DNA of 64,000 bases, taken from NCBI RefSeq assembly GCF_014280965.1, contig NZ_JACODZ010000002.1, positions 558,001 through 622,000 of the forward strand, read 5' to 3'. Positions 16,957-24,476 of this stretch are shown piece after piece (position 1 is the stretch's first letter; each line of letters opens with the position of its first letter). The translations under genes and the position numbers were made by a program. The DNA comes from Echinicola salinicaeni. GTDB taxonomy: Bacteria; Bacteroidota; Bacteroidia; Cytophagales; Cyclobacteriaceae. The notes under the pieces were generated by a model that worked only from the letters and a program-made list of their open reading frames with translations, ran no database searches and had not been told where the DNA came from.

Positions 16957-19881
16957 ATGTATCTGAACTGTAAGACGTATTTCAGCTACCGGTATGGGAC
17001 CATCGGTACCCAGGAACTGGTGGACATGGCCAAGGCCAAAAAGGTGAAAGCACTGGCGCTGACCAATATCAATAGCACGGCAGATGCCTGGGACTTTGTG
17101 GAGTTTTGCCGGAAAGCCCAGATCAAGCCCATAGTGGGGGCAGAGATCAGGAATGGCCAGGAGATGTTGTATATCCTGCTGGCCAAGAATGATGCTGGGC
17201 TGATGCATATTAACCGTTTTATAAGCCTGCACCTGATGGAAAAGCAGGACTTTCCAAGGATGCCAGCTTTAAAAGAAGTATGGGTGATCTATACCTTTGG
17301 TTCTAGACAGGTGGACGAATTGGGAGAGAACGAACTGATGGGGATCCGGATGTCCCAATTGATCAAACTCTATAAACAGGCACCCGAAAAGCATCCTGAA
17401 AAGTGGGTGGTATGGCAACCGGTCACTTTCCAGAACAGGACCTATTATAACCTGCACAAAATCCTGCGGGCCATAGACCTGAATACCCTGCTCACCAAGC
17501 TTGGTCCTGATGATCTGGCAGGAGAGGACGAATATTTTACCAATAAGCTGGAGCTCTGGAATGCCTATGCCGAATATCCCTTTATCCTCAAGCAGACCCT
17601 AAAGGTCATGGACAGTTGCGCTATAAGCATGGAATTGTATTCGGATAAGAACAAAAAGTATTTTAGCTCCTCCAAAGAGGACGACCGTATCCTTTTGGAA
17701 AAACTGGCCCTCGAAGGGATGAAAGTGCGATATGGAGAAGGAAATACCTTAGCACTGGAAAGGGTAAAGAAAGAATTGCGGATCATCCATGAGCTGAACT
17801 TCAATGCCTACTTTCTGATCGTCCTGGATGTGGTGCGATACGCCCAGAGCAGGGGCTTCTTCTATGTGGGCAGGGGATCGGGTGCCAATTCCATTGTGGC
17901 CTATTGCCTGAAGATCACCGATGTGGACCCTATCAAGTTGGACCTGTATTTTGAGCGGTTTTTGAACCCCCATCGTACCTCACCGCCTGACTTTGATATG
18001 GACTTCAGCTGGCAGGACCGGGATGAGGTGATCGATTATATCTTTAAGCGCTATGGCAGGGAACATGTGGCCCTACTGGGGATGTACTCTACCTTTCAGG
18101 GCAGGGCCATTATCAGGGAGCTAGGCAAGGTCTTTGGCCTGCCCAAACCGGAAATAGACCAACTGGTACGCCATAGGAAAGATGCCTGTCCACCGGAGGA
18201 TAAGATCCAGCGGGCCATTCTAAGGTATGGGGCAATGATGCAGGACTTTCCCAATTATCAAAGTATCCATCCGGGAGGGATGCTGATCAGTGAAGCGCCC
18301 ATATACCAGTATACGGCCATGGAACGGCCTCCCAAGGGCTTTAATACCGCGCAGGTGGATATGTTCCTGGCAGAAAAGATCGGTCTGTTCAAACTGGATA
18401 TCCTAAGTCAAAGGGGGCTGGCCCATATCAAGGATACGGTAGGCCTGATCAAGGAAAACAGGGGAGTAGAAGTGGATATCCGCAAGGTGGAGGAATTCTT
18501 CAATGACCCTAAAGTCGCCGACCAGATCAGGAGGGCAGACACCATCGGCTGCTTTTATATCGAAAGCCCTGCCATGCGCCAGCTGCTCACTAAACTAAGA
18601 TGTGATGATTACCTGACCTTGGTGGCGGCCAGCTCCATTATCCGGCCGGGGGTGTCCCAGTCAGGTATGATGAAACAGTATATCGAGCGGTTTCATCATC
18701 CAGACAATATTCCCTACCTGCATCCCAAGATGAAGGAATTGCTGGAGGAAACCTATGGGGTGATGGTCTACCAGGAGGATGTGATCAAGGTGGCCCACCA
18801 TTTTGCCGGACTGGATATGGGGGAGGCGGATATCCTCCGCAGGGCCATGTCGGGCAAGTACCGATCCCATAACCGCTTTAAGCTGATAGAGGAAAAGTTC
18901 TTTGCCAACTGCAAGGATAAAGGCTATCCCGATGAGATCAGTAGGGAGGTGTGGAGACAGATGGAATCTTTTGGGGGCTATTCCTTTTCCAAGGCCCATT
19001 CGGCTTCTTTTGCTGTGGAAAGCTACCAGAGCCTTTTTTTAAAGACCTATTATCCCATGGAGTTTATGGTGGCGGTAATCAATAACTTTGGGGGCTTTTA
19101 CAGTACACGATTTTACTTCCATGAACTGAAGAAAGCAGGGGCCAAGGTCTTTCCGCCGTGTGTGAACGAGGGCCAGTACCTGACCTCCATTAGGGGAGAT
19201 GAGGTGATCGTAGGCTTTGTGCATATCCAAAACCTGGAGCGGAAAACTGTTTCCCGCATACTGGAAGAAAGGCAAAGGCATGGGGCTTATGTTGGACTGA
19301 CGGACTTTATCGAGCGTAGCAAGGTGGATGCCGAGCAGCTTAATATCCTGATCAGGGTAGGGGCGCTGCGGTTTACGGGCATGGAGAAAAAGGAACTGCT
19401 CTGGCATGCCAATTTCAAGCACAAGCGCATGGAGAAGGTACCGTCAAGAGAGGCGATCTTTGCAGAGGAGCCAATCGACTTTAGCTTGCCACGGTTTCCC
19501 AAGAAGCCACTGGAGGATGCCTATGATGAGATCGAGCTGATTGGCTTTTCCCTGGATGATCCTTTTAAGTTGGTAGATGATGACCGTCAGGGGCTTTCCT
19601 ATGTCATGGAAATGCCCCAACTTGTGGGCAAGCAGGTATGTATGCTGGGCAGGATCGTGACCACCAAACCCGTGAGGACGGTACGTGGGGACTATATGGC
19701 CTTTGGGACCTTTCTGGATGAAAAGGGTGATTGGCTGGATACGGTGCATTTCCCGCCGGTACTAAAGAAATACCCGCTGAACTCGGGAGGATTTTATAGG
19801 CTTTATGGCAAGGTGGTGGAGGAGTTTGGTGTTTATGCCCTTAAGGTAAGTGCCTTGAGGAATGTGGGATTGAGGAAGTAG
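16957..19881 (+). CDS. DNA polymerase III alpha-like, DnaE2-type error-prone polymerase
   Basis: 974 aa, shorter than replicative DnaE (about 1160). The N-terminal PHP domain is degenerate: the usual His-rich HSxYS start is FSYRYGTIG, so metal-dependent proofreading is unlikely. The polymerase core is intact: YVGRGSGANSIVAYCLKITD, FLNPHRTSPPDFDMDFSW with the catalytic Asp residues, AMSGKYRSHNRF and FSKAHSASFAVESYQSLFLK. A C-terminal OB-fold region (KQVCMLGRIVTTKPVRTVRG) follows. It is co-transcribed with the Y-family polymerase and presumably induced by damage through the S24 repressor. Confidence 0.88.
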   Translation: MYLNCKTYFSYRYGTIGTQELVDMAKAKKVKALALTNINSTADAWDFVEFCRKAQIKPIVGAEIRNGQEMLYILLAKNDAGLMHINRFISLHLMEKQDFPRMPALKEVWVIYTFGSRQVDELGENELMGIRMSQLIKLYKQAPEKHPEKWVVWQPVTFQNRTYYNLHKILRAIDLNTLLTKLGPDDLAGEDEYFTNKLELWNAYAEYPFILKQTLKVMDSCAISMELYSDKNKKYFSSSKEDDRILLEKLALEGMKVRYGEGNTLALERVKKELRIIHELNFNAYFLIVLDVVRYAQSRGFFYVGRGSGANSIVAYCLKITDVDPIKLDLYFERFLNPHRTSPPDFDMDFSWQDRDEVIDYIFKRYGREHVALLGMYSTFQGRAIIRELGKVFGLPKPEIDQLVRHRKDACPPEDKIQRAILRYGAMMQDFPNYQSIHPGGMLISEAPIYQYTAMERPPKGFNTAQVDMFLAEKIGLFKLDILSQRGLAHIKDTVGLIKENRGVEVDIRKVEEFFNDPKVADQIRRADTIGCFYIESPAMRQLLTKLRCDDYLTLVAASSIIRPGVSQSGMMKQYIERFHHPDNIPYLHPKMKELLEETYGVMVYQEDVIKVAHHFAGLDMGEADILRRAMSGKYRSHNRFKLIEEKFFANCKDKGYPDEISREVWRQMESFGGYSFSKAHSASFAVESYQSLFLKTYYPMEFMVAVINNFGGFYSTRFYFHELKKAGAKVFPPCVNEGQYLTSIRGDEVIVGFVHIQNLERKTVSRILEERQRHGAYVGLTDFIERSKVDAEQLNILIRVGALRFTGMEKKELLWHANFKHKRMEKVPSREAIFAEEPIDFSLPRFPKKPLEDAYDEIELIGFSLDDPFKLVDDDRQGLSYVMEMPQLVGKQVCMLGRIVTTKPVRTVRGDYMAFGTFLDEKGDWLDTVHFPPVLKKYPLNSGGFYRLYGKVVEEFGVYALKVSALRNVGLRK

Positions 19882-19914
19882 GTGAGTGTTTATAGGGTAA
19901 ATGATAAAGCAGTT

Positions 19915-19982
19915 TATCGTTACTGGAATTACAAATTCCAGGGATAGTAGGGTGGAGTGGATTACTCTACGAAATCAGGTAT
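19915..19982. repeat. Repeat A fragment
   Basis: Holds TTACTGGAATTACAAATTCC and AGTAGGGTGGAGTGG of repeat A, directly after the DnaE2-like gene. The closing arm of the hairpin is altered. Confidence 0.6.
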
Positions 19983-20225
19983 TCCGGCCTTTGGAGCATT
20001 CGGTTTTGGAGCGGTTGCGGAGGGCGTTAAGAAAATGAGTTAGCTTGCGAAGTGGACGAGCGAGATCCACTCATTTTTAGCCCATAGCAAGTGTTCCAAA
20101 ATCAAATTGAGGAAAATTGTTCTGATCGAAACAGTAATAAGCTCAATTTGAAGAAGGCTCCATCGGCCTAGATTTTTGGTCCTTTTCATCAATGGAAAAG
20201 GACAGAAAAAGAATAAACCAAAGAA
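19983..20225 (+). repeat. Element D, copy 1 (structured roughly 230-bp element)
   Basis: Predicted helices: P1 GGAGC (19993-19997)/GCTCC (20157-20161); P2 GGTTTTGGAGC (20002-20012)/GTTCCAAAATC (20093-20103); P3 AAAATGAGT (20032-20040)/ACTCATTTT (20069-20077); P4 CAAATTGAG (20103-20111)/CTCAATTTG (20142-20150); P5 CCTTTTC/GAAAAGG (20181-20201). The same helices form with different bases in copy 2 (33873-34110). Conserved unpaired blocks are GGAGGGCGTTAA and CGGCCTAGA. Either strand could be the functional one. Confidence 0.75.
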
Positions 20226-20269
20226 AATATAGCTACGTGCAACATTACGAATAGTCTTATAATTATATC

Positions 20270-20490
20270 TCCATTTTCAATTCCTTTTACTCTATCAACC
20301 ATTAAATCTAAACATCTCCCCATTCCCAGCAAATACCCCACCTAGGGTATTTTTACCAATCCCCAAAAACAAAAAAGCCTCGGCTTTGACAAGATTTTCA
20401 TGGACATTGTTTTTATTATTGAAATTACAAATTCCAAAGATAGTAGGGTGGAGTGGCATACTCCACCCAGTCGGGGGTGGCATTCTTCAC
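20270..20490. repeat. Repeat A, full copy
   Basis: Contains in order CTCTATCAACCATTAAATCT, CATCTCCCCATTCCC, ATACCCCACCTAGGGTATTT, AGCCTCGGCTTTGACAAG, the GGAATTACAAATTCC-type hairpin (here GAAATTACAAATTCC) and the GGGTGGAGTGGCATACTCCA hairpin ending CCCAGTCGGGG. Other copies lie at about 383-520, 9715-9825, 10796-10960, 21080-21300, 22080-22190, 25490-25645, 26140-26215 and 29300-29490. Confidence 0.85.
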
Positions 20491-20505
20491 CCGTCAGGGT
20501 TATTA

Positions 20506-20757
20506 TTATTGGTCTTTCATTTTTAAAAAGTATCCTCTAAATGAATAGTCTGGATCTTTTAGTTTCCATTTTTGATGACAAGAATTACACTGATAAATAT
20601 ATTCACCGTCATCTTTGTCTCTAACCCCGTCTGGTTTGAACTGAACATGCTTTATTTTTTGAGTCCCTAATTTCTTGGTTAACTCCAGGTCAAACCTTAT
20701 CCAACTTTCTTCTGTAGGGAAAGAGTCTATTTCATTTTTGAAACAATTCTCACACAT
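20506..20757 (-). CDS. Small zinc-ribbon-like protein
   Basis: 83 aa when started at ATG 20757, one base after the stop of the upstream gene; a longer frame back to 20808 would overlap that gene. Two CxxC pairs (MCENC and CNSCHQ) suggest a zinc ribbon. The middle (WIRFDLELTKKLGTQKIKHV, FKPDG) is soluble. Function not recognised. It forms a two-gene unit with 20759-20998. A decayed relative lies at 223-426 in this window. Confidence 0.55.
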   Translation of the reverse strand: MCENCFKNEIDSFPTEESWIRFDLELTKKLGTQKIKHVQFKPDGVRDKDDGEYIYQCNSCHQKWKLKDPDYSFRGYFLKMKDQ

Positions 20758-20758
20758 T

Positions 20759-20998
20759 CTAAATAATTTCTGATTCCAACAAGCATAAAGTGAATTGTGA
20801 ACCTTCATCTTGTAAATGTCCTTTTACTTTAAGTGATTTTAATTGTGCTAATCGTTTTTCGTCACTCTTGTTTTTGAAAATGACAGTCATATTTCTTTTA
20901 TTTCCTTTAAAGTCAACATTGGTAGATAAGTAAAGATGTCCACCGTCAACTCCGGTCGATTTGATTTTATAGTCTCTTAATTCAAATTCTACTTTCAT
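20759..20998 (-). CDS. Small hypothetical protein
   Basis: 79 aa, beta-rich and soluble: MKVEFELRDYKIKSTGVDGG, HLYLSTNVDF, MTVIFKNKSDEKRLAQLKSL. No family recognised. The pattern of an N-terminal beta hairpin and basic loop would fit a small immunity- or binding-type protein. It is translationally adjacent (1 bp) to the zinc-ribbon-like gene. Confidence 0.5.
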   Translation of the reverse strand: MKVEFELRDYKIKSTGVDGGHLYLSTNVDFKGNKRNMTVIFKNKSDEKRLAQLKSLKVKGHLQDEGSQFTLCLLESEII

Positions 20999-21358
20999 TT
21001 TATGGATTCTGTGTGGCCTTTCTAAATGACCTTTAACTTATTTGTATTCCCTGTGTTCCTCAGACTCACCCTTCCAATTTACCGGAATAAGTCTGCTTTC
21101 AATCCCTTCTATTCTATCAACCATTAAATCTAACCATCTCCCCATTCCCAACAAATACCCCACCTAGGGTATTTTTACCATCCCCTAAAACAATAAAAGC
21201 CTCGGCTTTGACGAGGTGTTCTATGATCTAGGTTTTCGTTACTGGAATTACAAATTCCCAGAATAGTAGGGTGGAGTGGCATACTCCACCCAGCCTGGGA
21301 CACCCGAATGCTTAGTTATTTTGTAACATTGTATTCTTTCTTCTTTTCAGTTCTCACA
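20999..21358. repeat. Cassette boundary with repeat A
   Basis: No gene. 21080-21300 is a full repeat A copy, ending in the hairpin GGGTGGAGTGGCATACTCCA. At 21305-21322 the minus strand reads AATAACTAAGCATTCGG, the cassette 3'-end element following gene 21359-21772. Confidence 0.7.
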
Positions 21359-21772
21359 TCACTTTTTTACTTTCAATTCTATTTCGCTGCAACAAACACG
21401 GATTGTTTTATCGTTTCGAAAGATATAAATAATATCATCATCAATCTCCGGTTTCCTTCTTTCCATAAATCCGTCATTGATATTTCGCATTGACTTTGGG
21501 AAATAGCCGATAACACTCAACGTATTTTCATCTTCTGGGTATTCTTCATTATTCCCTTTTTCATAAAACTCATAAGTTATGTTCTTATGTATAAAAGTCA
21601 ATTTCGAGAATTCCTTTTCATGTACCCAATCTTCATTTCGCCTTAGAAATTCAATCAGTATATTTTTTCCATCAGATTTTTTTGATTTCAGTTCAAAATT
21701 GTTGTGCAGGTCAACATGTATTCCGTGATAGTTAACACCAATGTTATCTTCGATCTCAAAATTTGTTTTCAT
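21359..21772 (-). CDS. Hypothetical protein
   Basis: 137 aa, soluble, acidic, beta-rich (MKTNFEIEDNIGVNYHGIHV, DLHNNFELKSKKS, LTFIHKNITYEFYEKG, DDDIIYIFRNDKTIRVCC). No family recognised. The start is 3 bp after the stop of the small membrane protein gene 21776-22045, so the two are one transcription unit and may form a membrane and soluble pair. Confidence 0.5.
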   Translation of the reverse strand: MKTNFEIEDNIGVNYHGIHVDLHNNFELKSKKSDGKNILIEFLRRNEDWVHEKEFSKLTFIHKNITYEFYEKGNNEEYPEDENTLSVIGYFPKSMRNINDGFMERRKPEIDDDIIYIFRNDKTIRVCCSEIELKVKK

Positions 21773-21775
21773 TTT

Positions 21776-22045
21776 CTATTCTTTTGTTATTTCCAGGATA
21801 TTGCACCAAATCAGCGCAGTATAAATCAAGCAAAATATCGCAAAGGCTCGAGTTAAAAAATGAAATACTATAAAAAACATTGGTGCTATTTCCACTAAAT
21901 CTGGGTTCTTTTTTTTTAGTCTTCTTTTTAGGTTTTTCGTTATTATCGGACCTAAAGTCCAAAAGAAGAAAAATCCACCTATGAAAAATAAACTCAATTT
22001 AATTTTTAATTCCAATTCTAAATGAATTTTGTCAATGTTGCACAA
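21776..22045 (-). CDS. Small membrane protein
   Basis: Up to 89 aa with two predicted helices (IKLSLFFIGGFFFFWTLGPI; MFFIVFHFLTRAFAIFCLIY). The longest frame starts with TTG at 22045, exactly inside a GTTGTGC core site (22041-22047), so translation would start on the first bases of the cassette; no in-frame ATG precedes the first helix. Function unknown. It pairs with 21359-21772. Confidence 0.45.
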   Translation of the reverse strand: MCNIDKIHLELELKIKLSLFFIGGFFFFWTLGPIITKNLKRRLKKKNPDLVEIAPMFFIVFHFLTRAFAIFCLIYTALIWCNILEITKE

Positions 22046-22079
22046 CTCATTTTTACATCCGATTTCCCTGACATACCCT

Positions 22080-22190
22080 TCCAGTATACCGAAATAAGCC
22101 TGGATTTAATTCCTTTTACTTTATGAACCATTAAATCTAACCATCTCCCCATTCCCAACAAATACCCCACTTAGGGTATTTTTAAGGTAT
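22080..22190. repeat. Repeat A, partial copy
   Basis: Carries TATACCGAAATAAGCCTGG, CATTAAATCTAACCATCTCC and ATACCCCACTTAGGGTATTT, then breaks off. It lies between cassette genes 22225-22569 and 21776-22045. Confidence 0.75.
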
Positions 22191-22224
22191 TATGCCATAC
22201 CAAATGGTTATTATGATTAAATTC

Positions 22225-22569
22225 TCAATTTGTTTTTTGCAAAGATCGCACCCGATTATTTTTTAAAAGCTGAATAGTGAAAATGAGATAAATTATAAGA
22301 AAAGGTATTCCGAAAAAAGTGAATAGAAGGGGAGGGAATAGCCAGGTTAGGCCAGATATTACTAAAATAATGGTCCGCGATGATTTGTGATCATATTCTG
22401 CTGATAAATATATTGTCAAACCATAATTTATTCCTCCCAATAGAAATGGTAGGAACCATGGGTATTCGATTGAAGAACCAAAAAGAGAGTGTTCCAAAAG
22501 TAAATACCCGAAGCCAAGATAATTAATCACTAGGGTAATCCACGTACCGTAGTAAATAGCCTGTTTCAT
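22225..22569 (-). CDS. Small four-helix membrane protein
   Basis: 114 aa with four predicted membrane helices (YYGTWITLVINYLGFGYLLL; YPWFLPFLLGGINYGLTIYL; TIILVISGLTWLFPPLLF; IPFLIIYLIFTIQLL). No family recognised. Its ATG overlaps the stop of 22566-22832 by 4 bp (ATGA), so the two are co-translated. Confidence 0.5.
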   Translation of the reverse strand: MKQAIYYGTWITLVINYLGFGYLLLEHSLFGSSIEYPWFLPFLLGGINYGLTIYLSAEYDHKSSRTIILVISGLTWLFPPLLFTFFGIPFLIIYLIFTIQLLKNNRVRSLQKTN

Positions 22570-22832
22570 TTATCCAGTATATTTCGGACTTCAGATTCAA
22601 AATTAGGGTGTTTTAGTACCCAACTTTCGAATTCATAATTCCCAATGTTGACGAAATAAGATGGTCCACCTCCATGATACTCGGAATAAGGATAGCACCT
22701 GATGAAATTATTCTTTTGGTCAGTTAGGTATACTCTCCAGTTAACTGAGTCAAACTTGACTTCAATAAGTTTCTCTGTGAGTGGATCGGAAGCTGGTATT
22801 ACTTCATGTCCTTGGATTTCTAATCTTTTCAT
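22566..22832 (-). CDS. Small hypothetical protein
   Basis: 88 aa, soluble: MKRLEIQGHEVIPASDPLTE, KLIEVKFDSVNWRVYLTD, NYEFESWVLKHPNFESEVR. No family recognised. It is the first gene of a two-gene unit with the membrane protein 22225-22569. The start lies about 20 bp after the shared boundary element (TAAGCATTCTGACGG and GGCTGGAACAGC). Confidence 0.5.
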   Translation of the reverse strand: MKRLEIQGHEVIPASDPLTEKLIEVKFDSVNWRVYLTDQKNNFIRCYPYSEYHGGGPSYFVNIGNYEFESWVLKHPNFESEVRNILDK

Positions 22833-22849
22833 TGGTATGTGGATTTGTG

Positions 22850-22888
22850 CTAAGCTGTTCCAGCCGTCAGAATGCTTAATTATTAGTT
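22850..22888 (-). other. Cassette boundary element
   Basis: Minus strand: ATTAAGCATTCTGACGGC, then TGGAACAGCTTAGC, lying between the stop at 22876 and the ATG at 22832. It matches the 3'-end element at 11956-11995. AAGC...GCTT arms and the GCTGgaaCAGC hairpin make a very short imperfect palindrome. Confidence 0.5.
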
Positions 22889-23529
22889 TTCATTTCATTT
22901 TCAATATTAATAGCTTGTCTAACCAAATATTCGCGTCCATCTTCTTTTGCTAATTTGATATACTGGGATATTAATGGCGATCCAAACTCATAAAGCACTG
23001 TCAATGCCATCATTCTTTGATATTCACTCTTTGGGTCATCTTGATTCCAATTCCAGGCTTGTTCACAATACTTTTCAGTTAAAGACGAATTTAATAGACC
23101 TAATGACTTAATTGCCATTCTTGATACATATTCAATATTTTGTTGTAGATAGAGTTCAAGTAATTGTTCTGCTTTTGACTTGTTATCAAGTTTGTAAAGT
23201 ACTTCAGCTATTTGCCATTTTGTATTAGGACTATTAAAGAACAGACCTTTTTCAGCTATAAATTCAAAAGTCTCAGGTTTTTCTGTAATAATCTCAATTA
23301 TTGAATTGCATTCATTATCTCGTGCAATTATGTATAGAATGTGATTAATTTCTTCATCAGCCCAATTCGAATAATGACTGTCATTTAAGAAAGCTTCAAA
23401 TTCAGTCCAGATTATTGGCCAGTCAGAATAATCACATTCCCATTCTCCACCACGTTCATCTTGGGAAATGTCAGAATAGTCCTCAGCCCATTTTTTAAAC
23501 TTTTCTATTTCGTCAAAAAGCTTGTTCAT
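22876..23529 (-). CDS. Hypothetical helical-repeat protein
   Basis: 217 aa, soluble and acidic. The C-terminal half is made of helix pairs resembling HEAT-type repeats (KWQIAEVLYKLDNKSKAEQL, VSRMAIKSLGLLNSSLTEKY, YQRMMALTVLYEFGS, REYLVRQAINIENEM). The N-terminal part is tryptophan-rich (WPIIWTEFEAFLNDSHYSNW). Such proteins are frequent as immunity or scaffold proteins, but the role here is unknown. The ATG is 11 bp after a GTTACCA core-like site (23541-23547). Confidence 0.55.
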   Translation of the reverse strand: MNKLFDEIEKFKKWAEDYSDISQDERGGEWECDYSDWPIIWTEFEAFLNDSHYSNWADEEINHILYIIARDNECNSIIEIITEKPETFEFIAEKGLFFNSPNTKWQIAEVLYKLDNKSKAEQLLELYLQQNIEYVSRMAIKSLGLLNSSLTEKYCEQAWNWNQDDPKSEYQRMMALTVLYEFGSPLISQYIKLAKEDGREYLVRQAINIENEMKTNN

Positions 23530-23589
23530 TTTTTATTGCTTGGTAACAGGCCTAAAAACACATTACGTTTATTCCTCATATATCTTTAT

Positions 23590-23770
23590 TTTAAAAAAAG
23601 CCCTCCAATCGGAGGGCTTCCATAATTTATTGAATAGGGTTTAAACAACTTATCTCAATTTCTCAGCTTCTCTAATTTAAGAAATTTGAAGGTTTAAATC
23701 CACTAGAGGCCACTTGCTTTATAATACTATTGGCAAATAACAAAAGCTTCCCCCATAATTACCCTGATTC
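23590..23770 (-). repeat. Repeat B, copy 2
   Basis: Almost identical to the copies at 11690, 31585 and 32432: hairpin AGCCCTCCAATCGGAGGGCT (23599-23618), TTCCATAATTTATTGAATAG, TTTCTCAGCTTCTCTAATTT and CCACTAGAGGC. It lies between the two halves of a cassette boundary (3'-end element at 23838-23860, GTTACCA at 23541-23547). Confidence 0.8.
23599..23619 (-). terminator. Terminator hairpin in repeat B2
   Basis: Minus strand: AGCCCTCCGATTGGAGGGCT followed by TTTTTT, downstream of gene 23848-24351. Perfect 8-bp stem. Confidence 0.7.
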
Positions 23771-23847
23771 CCAGCAACCATTCTTTCAACACTGCATTCA
23801 TGCCTGCCGATTTTTGGAAGGTTCGGCCGCTGTGGCCAGCCGAATGC

Positions 23848-24351
23848 TTAGTTATGTGCTTTCGTTTTTTCTTTTATTTTTTTCAAAATTCTTTCTTCGA
23901 ATTCCTTTTTATCAGGTTGGTTTTTCCACCACCAAAAACTCTCATTTACTGTTCTCCAATTCCCTAAAGTCAAGCCGCTGTTTATGCCTACAAAAGCAAA
24001 TGTCGTTGAGTTTTTAGTTTTAGGTCTGGTCCAAGTATGAAGAATTTCGTTTTTGTCTGGGTAATAGAAATATACTGAATACCAATAGTCTTTCTCATCT
24101 CGTCTTCCATCTTCTAGGTCAAAATCTTGTCCATTTGGAATATTAACTGTTCGAGGTAAGTCCAATTCAGGATTTTCATTCTTGACTTCATAAATTATAG
24201 TCAATAGTGAATCTTCTGGTATGTTGAATTCATAAGTTTCAGCTCTTGCATATGAGCCTGGTGCAATCAACCAAGCGCCCACATAAGCAAATAACAAGAA
24301 TATTACTATTCCTCCGAGGCATCCGAAAGCTATTTTATTGTTTTTTTTCAT
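23848..24351 (-). CDS. Hypothetical membrane-anchored protein
   Basis: 167 aa. One N-terminal membrane helix (IAFGCLGGIVIFLLFAYVGA) is followed by an extracytoplasmic beta-rich domain (AETYEFNIPEDSLLTIIYEV) and a basic helical tail (EFEERILKKIKEKTKAHN). No family recognised. The ATG is 8 bp after a GTTGTGC core site, so it is positioned as a cassette gene. Confidence 0.5.
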   Translation of the reverse strand: MKKNNKIAFGCLGGIVIFLLFAYVGAWLIAPGSYARAETYEFNIPEDSLLTIIYEVKNENPELDLPRTVNIPNGQDFDLEDGRRDEKDYWYSVYFYYPDKNEILHTWTRPKTKNSTTFAFVGINSGLTLGNWRTVNESFWWWKNQPDKKEFEERILKKIKEKTKAHN

Positions 24352-24359
24352 TTAATGAA

Positions 24360-24476
24360 GCACAACGATCAGCTAAGCACAGTCGACTTGGCTTTTCTTA
24401 ATATTTCAAAAGTATCTGATCCAGATGCTCTTTGCAAATAACTAAGTAAGCCGATTGGGCTTAGCGTCTGTTAGCT
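24360..24476 (-). other. attC-like recombination site
   Basis: 117 bp. Minus strand: inverse core AGCTAAC (24470-24476), arm GCTAAGCCCAATCGGCTT, spacer of about 60 bp, arm AAGCCAAGTCGACTGTGC plus TTAGC, core GTTGTGC (24360-24366). The arms pair over about 20 positions with a few mismatches, as in integron attC. The stop codon of the rhomboid gene lies inside the site. The inverse core is the exact complement of the core starting the rhomboid cassette (GTTAGCT, 25363-25369). Confidence 0.75.
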
